Assembly: GCA_002421445.1 (NCBI GenBank)
Contig: DIKB01000078.1
Span: forward strand, 1-20,475
From: Dehalococcoidia bacterium UBA5629
GTDB lineage: Bacteria > Chloroflexota > Dehalococcoidia > GIF9 > UBA5629
Length of the DNA: 20,475 nt
Direction: 5' to 3'
Below, piece by piece: positions 14,980 through 20,475 of this stretch. A program made the position numbers and the translations under genes. Under the pieces are notes generated by a model, which did no database searches, was not told the origin of the DNA, and saw nothing but the letters and a program-made list of their open reading frames with translations. Within the stretch, counting starts at the first letter, position 1; each line of letters starts with the position of its first letter.

Positions 14980-16254
14980 ATGAGTAACGATAATCTTTTA
15001 TATTTAATCCTTTTTATTGTCTTTGTCTTGTTTTCGGCATTCTTTTCGGCTGCAGAGACAAGCCTGACATCTCTGTCCAAGCTTAGAATCAAGCATCTGG
15101 TAAGCATCGGAGCGAAAGGCGCACTACGTATCGAAAAAGTTATGACGCCCCGTGGCAGGTTCCTTGCCGCCATATTGCTCGTAAACGATCTGCTGAATGT
15201 AGCAGCAGCAGCAATGGCTACAGTGATCGCTGTTAGTATATTCGGTGAGGCGTTGGGCGCAGTGATAGCCACTATTGGAGCTACGATCATTATCCTGATT
15301 ATCGGTGATGTGATCCCCAAGACATACGCAGAGCATAATTCAGAAAAGGTGGCACTGTTCCTGGCGGGATTGATACAGTTTGTTATCTGGATATTTTATC
15401 CGTTTGTCTGGCTGCTGAATAAGATCGGCCTCGGCGTCACTCACATGATCGCAGAAGATGACGACAGGCCAAAGCTCGTTGATGAAGAAGAGCTACATAC
15501 CGCTATCAACGTCGGCGAGGCAGAGGGTGTATGGGAAGAAGATGAAGCGGAAATGCTGCACAATGCACTTGAGTTTGTTGACCGTCCGGTACGGGAAGTC
15601 ATGACACCCCGCCCCGACATTGCCTGGATAGAGAAAGGGATAACACTGCGACAGTTCCTTAATATTTACCGCGATTGCCCTCATTCTCGTTTCCCGGTTT
15701 ATGAGGGTACGACCGATAACGTTTCCGGCATCCTGAATATCAAGGATGTGCTGCTGGCGCAGGCGACAGAGGAGCTGACAATAGAGAAAGTAATCGATGA
15801 CCTTATCAGACCGGCCTATTTTGTTCCGGCCACGAAGCATCTCGGTGAGCTTCTCAGCGAAATGAAAGAGACGAACAATGGCTTAGCAATTATAGTTGAT
15901 GAATATGGCGGCGTCGCCGGAATCATCACCCAGCGACAGATGACGGAAGAGATCGTTGGCAGTCTGGGCGACGAGCTGGCAGATGACGATGCTGATATCG
16001 TCACCATCAATGCCAACACATTTGAGATCGATAGTGGCATACGAATTGAAGATGCCAATGAGGAACTTGGTCTCAGTTTGCCTCCCGGCGGCTATGAGAC
16101 AATAGCCGGCTTTGTGATGGCGCATCTGGGACGAATTCCGAAACAGGGCGAACAATTACGCTACAAGAACCTGACATTCTACATTCTTGAAATGCGCGGC
16201 TTGAGAATAGAAAAAATCCGTGTGACGAAGGAACATGGAACGGCTGCGACTTAA
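14980..16254 (+). CDS. CNNM / CorC-HlyC family membrane protein with CBS pair
   Basis: A 424-residue membrane protein of the CNNM (DUF21) family, related to CorB/CorC and implicated in magnesium transport or homeostasis; the older label is hemolysin-like. The DUF21 domain spans about residues 1-190, opening with a hydrophobic helix and FFSAAETSL, and contains VLVNDLLNVA-like segments and IGDVIPKTYAE. A CBS pair follows: first repeat from about Met208 (MTPRPDIAWI), second from about 275 with GLAIIVDEYGGVAGIIT. The C-terminal CorC_HlyC domain (about 343-424) ends LRIEKIRVTKE. ATG 14980 is preferred over GTG 14965, because AGGTGA precedes it and GTG 14965 would lie at the predicted transcription start. 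It is the first gene of a six-gene run; its last 20 bases overlap the next gene. Confidence 0.9.
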   Translation: MSNDNLLYLILFIVFVLFSAFFSAAETSLTSLSKLRIKHLVSIGAKGALRIEKVMTPRGRFLAAILLVNDLLNVAAAAMATVIAVSIFGEALGAVIATIGATIIILIIGDVIPKTYAEHNSEKVALFLAGLIQFVIWIFYPFVWLLNKIGLGVTHMIAEDDDRPKLVDEEELHTAINVGEAEGVWEEDEAEMLHNALEFVDRPVREVMTPRPDIAWIEKGITLRQFLNIYRDCPHSRFPVYEGTTDNVSGILNIKDVLLAQATEELTIEKVIDDLIRPAYFVPATKHLGELLSEMKETNNGLAIIVDEYGGVAGIITQRQMTEEIVGSLGDELADDDADIVTINANTFEIDSGIRIEDANEELGLSLPPGGYETIAGFVMAHLGRIPKQGEQLRYKNLTFYILEMRGLRIEKIRVTKEHGTAAT

Positions 16255-16882
16255 ATTCTCACGAGGAGATGAAGTGAAATTCATCTCTCACCTGGATATT
16301 ATGAGATTATGGGAGCGGGCGATGCGCCGCGCAGATTTGCCTCTCATGTATTCAGAGGGGTTTACACCTCATCCTCGGCTGTCTCTGGCTGCACCTCTTT
16401 CAGTTGGCATAACCAGCGATGCCGAGCTTATGGATGCGTATTTCGGCGGACAGATATCCCCACAATATATGCTGATACAAATCGATCGCCAGATACCGGC
16501 AGGCATCTCTATCCATGATATCTGGACAGTAGGCATGGAAATGCCTTCTCTCCAGGCGCAAGTACGATTTGCTGAATATATGGTTACTCTTGAGCCAATT
16601 AAAGGGAAAACATCCGCGGATATCGAACAGGCAATAACGAATATGCTGGCTGCTAAAGAGATTCCATGGCAGCATATCCGAGATACGTCTATACGAACGT
16701 ATGACCTGAGATCGTTAATTAATGATCTCACATTAACCGAATACTCAGATGAACGCACGATTATCTCCATGAGGCTGCGATGCGATCCCGGAGGTTCAGG
16801 GCGTCCCGATCAAATAATAAAAGCCCTCGGCTTTTCACAGCGGCCGCGCGCTATTCATCGGACAGCCCTCATTTTTAATTGA
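16235..16882 (+). CDS. DUF2344 (TIGR03936) radical SAM-linked protein, free-standing
   Basis: A 215-residue protein of the family called radical SAM-linked protein (DUF2344). The signature is at the N-terminus: RLKFSRGDEVKFISHLDIMR, then RRADLPLMYSEGFTPHPRLS and LSVGITSDAELMDAY. In many genomes the domain is fused to, or lies next to, a B12-binding radical SAM protein; no such gene is adjacent here. The biochemical role is unknown. The start ATG 16235 overlaps the CNNM gene by 20 bases and follows AAGGAA, so the two are co-translated. The M48 protease gene follows after 23 bases. Confidence 0.88.
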   Translation: MERLRLKFSRGDEVKFISHLDIMRLWERAMRRADLPLMYSEGFTPHPRLSLAAPLSVGITSDAELMDAYFGGQISPQYMLIQIDRQIPAGISIHDIWTVGMEMPSLQAQVRFAEYMVTLEPIKGKTSADIEQAITNMLAAKEIPWQHIRDTSIRTYDLRSLINDLTLTEYSDERTIISMRLRCDPGGSGRPDQIIKALGFSQRPRAIHRTALIFN

Positions 16883-16905
16883 GAATTCCTGAGGAGATTA
16901 AGATA

Positions 16906-18045
16906 ATGATCACGATTTCCCCTGATACCAAGCGCCAGAAGCTGGCAACGCGCTATGCATTGATAAGGCGCTGGTTAGTTGCCATCCAGATTATTCTAGT
17001 TCTGGCGATTTTTCTCATTCTTGTATTTGTCGATATCTCGCCAGTTCTTCACATGCTAGCTCCGGTAGATCAACCGTGGGCATCCGCAGTGTATTTTATT
17101 GAGTTAATTATTGCGCTGAACATCTTGATGTTACCTCTGATGTATTACGAAGGATTTGTATTGCCTCACCGCTTCAATTTATCCACACAAAGCCTGCGGT
17201 CATGGATTACGGACAGCATCAAGGCTTCGGCTCTAATTCTGCTGGTCGGCGAAGTTATTCTCATCGTTATTTACACGCTGCTTCTCCATGTCCCGAATGT
17301 GTGGTGGCTGTGGGCAAGCATGCTCGTACTTGCAGTAAGCGTGCTTGTCTCCATGCTAACGCCCACAGCTATTATTCCCCTGTTTTATGGCATAAAACCA
17401 CTTAACGACGAGGGACTGAAAAAACGACTCTCTGCCCTGGCAACGAAAGCACAAACCAGAGTGAGTAACGTATATACTATGAATGTGAGTTCTAAGAGCA
17501 CAACAGCGAATGCAATGCTTGCCGGTATCGGCAGAACGCGCCGCATTATTCTGACCGACACACTGCTCGATAACTACTCACCGGATGAGATCGAAGCGGT
17601 GCTGGCACATGAACTCGGACACAACATCCATAGGGACATCCCAAAACTATTAGCCATCAATGCGTTTATCATCGTAGCAGGGTTCGGAATGGCCGATATC
17701 ATGCTTCGAGCCTGCGTAATACCTCTCGGCTACACGGGCATCGCTGACGTCCGCGGTATGCCTCTTATGATCCTTATGTTCGGAGCATTTAGCTTCTTCA
17801 TCAGCCCGGCACTGAATGCTATCAGCCGCGGCATGGAGATGAATGCCGATATCACCGCACTTGAATTGACGCGCAATCCTCAAGCGTTTATCTCAGCAAT
17901 GACAAAACTAACCGATCAAAATCTCTCGGAGGCGCAGCCAAACCGTATATTCGAAGTGTTATTTCATGATCATCCTGCATATATCAGACGGGTTGAATTG
18001 GCACAACATTTCATTCAGAAAGATGAAAAGGAGATGCATCATTAA
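16906..18045 (+). CDS. M48 family membrane metalloprotease, Ste24-like
   Basis: A 379-residue zinc protease embedded in the membrane. Several hydrophobic segments precede a Ste24-type motif YYEGFVLPHRFNLSTQSLRS (about residues 82-101). Two more follow, then the catalytic domain with His235-Glu236-x-x-His239 (AHELGHN) and the third zinc ligand Glu311 in EMNAD. A pair of hydrophobic segments separates the two motifs. The LPHRF..STQ signature puts it closer to CAAX prenyl protease Ste24 than to HtpX; its role is probably membrane protein quality control or peptide cleavage. The start is ATG 16906, 9 bases after GAGGAG at 16891-16896; the frame runs back to a TTG at 16879 with no binding site. 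Its end overlaps the phosphatase gene. Confidence 0.9.
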   Translation: MITISPDTKRQKLATRYALIRRWLVAIQIILVLAIFLILVFVDISPVLHMLAPVDQPWASAVYFIELIIALNILMLPLMYYEGFVLPHRFNLSTQSLRSWITDSIKASALILLVGEVILIVIYTLLLHVPNVWWLWASMLVLAVSVLVSMLTPTAIIPLFYGIKPLNDEGLKKRLSALATKAQTRVSNVYTMNVSSKSTTANAMLAGIGRTRRIILTDTLLDNYSPDEIEAVLAHELGHNIHRDIPKLLAINAFIIVAGFGMADIMLRACVIPLGYTGIADVRGMPLMILMFGAFSFFISPALNAISRGMEMNADITALELTRNPQAFISAMTKLTDQNLSEAQPNRIFEVLFHDHPAYIRRVELAQHFIQKDEKEMHH

Positions 18046-18652
18046 ACTCATTCTAGTAAGACATGGGGAAACATTCTGGAACCAGCAGCAACGGGTTCAG
18101 GGCAGCGGCAGCGATACGATGCTTAGTGATCGCGGCAAAAAACAGTCTGAACGGTTGGCACAGGCTCTCAGCCGCACCGACATAGGTGCCATTTATTCCA
18201 GTCCTCTTATCAGAGCATTCGACACAGCACAGGAGATAGCTCGGCCACACCAGCTTTGCATTACTCCCGTACCCGATCTTCGCGAGATGGCATTCGGCGC
18301 TCTTGAAGGAAAGGCTGTCACTGATATCGGCGGTGATTTTATGAGGTACTTAATGAAATGGCATATTGATGGAGGCGACGAGAGGATTCCCGGCGGTGAA
18401 AGCCTTGTTGAAATGGCAGATCGCGCCTGGTCAGCAACGCGGCAAATCATAACCAGCGATGCTCATCAAACTATCGTCCTGGTCAGCCATTTCTTTATCA
18501 CGCTGGCTATCATCTGTAAGGCACTGGATATACCATTACAACATCTGGAACGATTTAGAGTAGCAGCAGCCAGTATCAGCACGCTCAACATAAACGATGG
18601 TTATGCAACGCTGATATCACTGGGAGAAACCTATCATCTGGATGGAGTATAA
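18023..18652 (+). CDS. Histidine phosphatase family protein (phosphoglycerate mutase-like)
   Basis: A cytosolic phosphatase of the branch-1 histidine phosphatase superfamily, about 209 residues. The phosphate pocket comprises Arg13-His14-Gly15-Glu16 (LVRHGET), IYSSPLIRAFDTAQEIA, LREMAFGALEGK and the second histidine His156 (LVSHFF). GGESLVEM is also typical. Such proteins include alpha-ribazole phosphatase (CobC) and broad-specificity phosphatases; no cobalamin genes are nearby, so the substrate is open. ATG 18023 overlaps the M48 gene by 23 bases. A strong AAAAGGAG at 18026-18033 lies after that ATG, so initiation at a non-canonical ATT 18041 cannot be excluded; it would still keep the complete catalytic domain. 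Confidence 0.88.
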   Translation: MKRRCIIKLILVRHGETFWNQQQRVQGSGSDTMLSDRGKKQSERLAQALSRTDIGAIYSSPLIRAFDTAQEIARPHQLCITPVPDLREMAFGALEGKAVTDIGGDFMRYLMKWHIDGGDERIPGGESLVEMADRAWSATRQIITSDAHQTIVLVSHFFITLAIICKALDIPLQHLERFRVAAASISTLNINDGYATLISLGETYHLDGV

Positions 18653-18657
18653 CCGAG

Positions 18658-20112
18658 GTGAATGGTGAGAAACCGCTGGAACAGCGTATTTGTGACAGCA
18701 TCATAGCGCAACACCTTTTTAAACGGGGAGATACCGTGGTGGTGGCAGTTTCCGGCGGTGCGGATTCGATATGTTTGCTGTCAATTTTAGCTAAAATCCG
18801 AGAGGCACTCGGCGTTAGCATTCATGTTGCACACCTTGATCATGGACTTCGCGGCAGAGATTCTCAGGCCGATGCTGTATTTGTAGCTGATTTTGCTGCA
18901 CAGCTAGGTATTCCGACAACAGTCGAACATAGAGATGTCCTCAATTATAAAAAACGCCATCGGTGTTCCCTTGAAGAAGCGGCACGAAACGTCCGTTATA
19001 CCTTTCTCGCAGATACAATGCATCGGATTAAAGGAAGCTGTGTTGCCGTTGGACATACCCGCAATGACCATATTGAAACAATCTTGTTGCACATCATCCG
19101 TGGGTCCGGGATAACAGGATTACGCGGCTTGCAATCGCGATCTTTACTGGTTTTCGATGAGATCAAACATCCGCTCACGATCATACGACCGCTGCTATCA
19201 ATCTCCCGTGAGGAAACTGTAGCATACTGCCATCAACATAAGCTGCGACCACAACACGACACCTCAAACGATGATCAATCATTCCTTAGAAACAGAATCC
19301 GTCTTGAACTACTGCCGCAATTGCGAAACTATAATGCCGGCATTGAAGATGCGCTGACGCGCCTCTCATCTCTGGCCGCAGATGATCTGGCTTATATCGA
19401 AGAGCAGGCGCTAAATATATGGGGTTCGGTGGTTCAGGCAAAAGACAGAGCACTCTATTTTGATAAGAAAGTATTAAAGGATTTGCCCATCGTTATGCAA
19501 CGACAAATTTTCAGAATGGGCCTGGCCAAGCTGGCCGGGAGCACCCGTGATTTCGATGCTGGACACCTGGAATCAATGGTAAATTTCGTAACAAAACCTG
19601 CAGGGAAAACGCTGTCCCTGCCCCACGGCCTTACCCTGTCATCGCTCTACGGTATTCTTATACTGTCTCCTTCGCATGTTTCGCCATGTCCGCTACCGCT
19701 CTTGAAAGAAAAAACGGCTATTCACGTTCCGGGAGAGATAGAAGTGGATGGATGGCACATCACGACAAAGATCGTACGGCAAACACAAAGTACTATACGA
19801 ATCCTACATAATACTGCATCCGGATTTAAAGCGACATTCGACCTTAACGCGCTTGGCAGAGACCTTATAGTAAGAAATCGCCAACCCGGCGACCGGTTCC
19901 AGCCTCTAGGCATGAACAGAACCAAAAAACTACAGGATTTCATGGTGGACGTAAGGATACCGCGAGCGTGGCGCAGTCGTGTACCATTACTCTGTACAAA
20001 AGAACACATCGCATGGATTGTCGGCTGGCAAATTGATGACCGTGTGAAAATAACAAAGAACAGCAGTGCTGCCGTACAAATTACATTTAGAAGTATTGAT
20101 TGTGATAATTGA
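18658..20112 (+). CDS. tilS: tRNA(Ile)-lysidine synthase TilS
   Basis: A 484-residue ATP-dependent ligase that turns C34 of the CAU anticodon of tRNA-Ile2 into lysidine, allowing AUA decoding. The PP-loop ATP site is SGGADS (32-37) within VVAVSGGADSICLL. Other conserved parts are HLDHGLRG, EEAARNVRY, HTRNDHIETILLHIIRGSG and the RNRIRLELLPQL segment. The C-terminal TilS_C domain begins near the IVRNRQPGDRF motif and includes GMNRTKKLQDFMVD. The usual DD pair in the H-x-x-D-D motif is ND here. The GTG start lies 5 bases after the phosphatase stop, with GGAG 10 bases upstream. The last bases overlap the Smr gene. Confidence 0.95.
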   Translation: MNGEKPLEQRICDSIIAQHLFKRGDTVVVAVSGGADSICLLSILAKIREALGVSIHVAHLDHGLRGRDSQADAVFVADFAAQLGIPTTVEHRDVLNYKKRHRCSLEEAARNVRYTFLADTMHRIKGSCVAVGHTRNDHIETILLHIIRGSGITGLRGLQSRSLLVFDEIKHPLTIIRPLLSISREETVAYCHQHKLRPQHDTSNDDQSFLRNRIRLELLPQLRNYNAGIEDALTRLSSLAADDLAYIEEQALNIWGSVVQAKDRALYFDKKVLKDLPIVMQRQIFRMGLAKLAGSTRDFDAGHLESMVNFVTKPAGKTLSLPHGLTLSSLYGILILSPSHVSPCPLPLLKEKTAIHVPGEIEVDGWHITTKIVRQTQSTIRILHNTASGFKATFDLNALGRDLIVRNRQPGDRFQPLGMNRTKKLQDFMVDVRIPRAWRSRVPLLCTKEHIAWIVGWQIDDRVKITKNSSAAVQITFRSIDCDN

Positions 20113-20356
20113 ATCAGAATTGGATTTACACCGGCTGACCGTCGATGAGGCAACAGAAGAGCTTGAACGATATCTGTACAAAGCGTTCAAATACCGGCTT
20201 AGTTGCGTTCGCATCAATCATGGAAAAGGAACCGGGACATTGCGACAGGCAGTACATCGTGAATTAAAACGAAACAGTATGGTGAAATCGTTCCGGCTTG
20301 GTGAATATGGGGAAGGCGGCGTGGGTGTCACCATAGTTGAGATGGCGGACAAATAA
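20102..20356 (+). CDS. Small Smr-domain protein
   Basis: An approximately 84-residue stand-alone Smr domain, as found at the C-terminus of MutS2 and in small Smr proteins that nick or bind branched DNA or act on RNA. The motifs are ELDLHRLTVDEATEELERYL at the N-terminus and INHGKGTGTLRQAVHREL in the middle, with the GGVGVTIVEM strand at the end. The first motif reads LDLHR where LDLHG is common. The start is uncertain: GTG 20102 is chosen, overlapping tilS by 11 bases, but GTG 20066 and TTG 20096 are in the same frame. It closes the six-gene run; no clear terminator hairpin follows. Confidence 0.85.
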   Translation: MIIESELDLHRLTVDEATEELERYLYKAFKYRLSCVRINHGKGTGTLRQAVHRELKRNSMVKSFRLGEYGEGGVGVTIVEMADK

Positions 20357-20450
20357 TTCACCATTTATATATATAGACTATTATTATGTGGTTTTGTTCC
20401 TTTCTGTTTCCGCCACGAAAGTTACCAGATTCCTCAAGCTTTGCAGATCC

Positions 20451-20460
20451 GAGGAGGTGA
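20451..20460 (+). promoter_or_regulatory. Strong ribosome binding site at the right edge
   Basis: GAGGAGGTGA is an almost perfect anti-16S complement. The 118 bases after the Smr gene contain no other gene. TCCTC at 20431-20435 can pair with GAGGA at 20451-20455 across a 15-base loop and would mask the site. The start codon is not evident before the window ends, so the next gene cannot be named. Confidence 0.45.
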
Positions 20461-20475
20461 GAGAAAGACCATATT

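Noticed and set aside
14865..15320. A 151-codon open frame on the minus strand overlapping the start of the CNNM gene
   Set aside because: It is a shadow of the hydrophobic DUF21 coding region; it also runs through both divergent promoters.
1..20475. A novel defence island, CRISPR array or mobile element
   Set aside because: No array of spaced repeats, transposase, integrase, tRNA attachment site or toxin-antitoxin pair was seen; the genes are mostly housekeeping and signalling genes.

Overview
The window is a gene-dense bacterial chromosome segment of roughly balanced base composition. Nineteen genes can be supported, one of them a 5'-truncated fragment, with almost no space between them. 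No tRNA, rRNA, CRISPR array, transposase or phage gene was seen. The content fits an anaerobic or microaerophilic Gram-positive-like or Chloroflexota (Dehalococcoidia-type) bacterium: prepilins, MtaB, a MEDS-PAS-HD-GYP sensor, a FMN-binding glutamate synthase-like protein, a Fur/Feo ferrous iron operon, the MEP-pathway enzyme IspH, a free-standing DUF2344 protein and a Ste24-like protease. This placement is an inference from gene content and protein style. No marker gene proves it.

Layout. (1) 1-611: the end of an unidentified gene, then a small type IV prepilin closed by a strong hairpin terminator. (2) 640-2240: mtaB (tRNA methylthiotransferase) overlapping a DUF167/YggU gene, with its own promoter and a bidirectional terminator. 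(3) 2271-2651: a small DUF4870 membrane protein on the minus strand, whose promoter contains an inverted repeat. (4) 2788-7590: one 1600-residue cytosolic sensor made of a MEDS domain, nine PAS domains and a C-terminal HD-GYP c-di-GMP phosphodiesterase domain. (5) 7594-8101: a SemiSWEET transporter gene meeting it tail to tail, then a dispersed-type imperfect palindrome and a hairpin. (6) 8102-9694: a FMN-binding glutamate synthase-like gene on the minus strand, divergent from a stand-alone Lrp/AsnC ligand-binding (RAM) protein and a HIT hydrolase. (7) 13917 down to 10546 on the minus strand: the operon fur-feoA-feoB-ispH, driven by a promoter overlapped by a Fur-box-like tandem hexamer array. 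(8) 14055-14891: a monocistronic enoyl-CoA hydratase with its own promoter and terminator. (9) 14980-20356 on the plus strand: a compact six-gene run of CNNM/CorC protein, DUF2344 protein, Ste24-like M48 protease, histidine phosphatase, TilS and Smr, followed by a leader with a strong ribosome binding site at the right edge.

The clearest regulatory story is iron. Fur, the FeoA/FeoB importer and the [4Fe-4S] enzyme IspH share one transcript, and the putative Fur site lies between the -35 and -10 boxes, so the operon is probably shut off when iron is plentiful. The six-gene run mixes envelope functions (CNNM, M48 protease) with tRNA maturation (TilS) and nucleic-acid-related (Smr) functions, and looks like a co-transcribed housekeeping block. 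I found no complete undescribed defence or mobile system. The most unusual items are the giant nine-PAS HD-GYP sensor, the iron operon ending in ispH, the orphan DUF2344 gene and the palindromic element next to the SemiSWEET gene.
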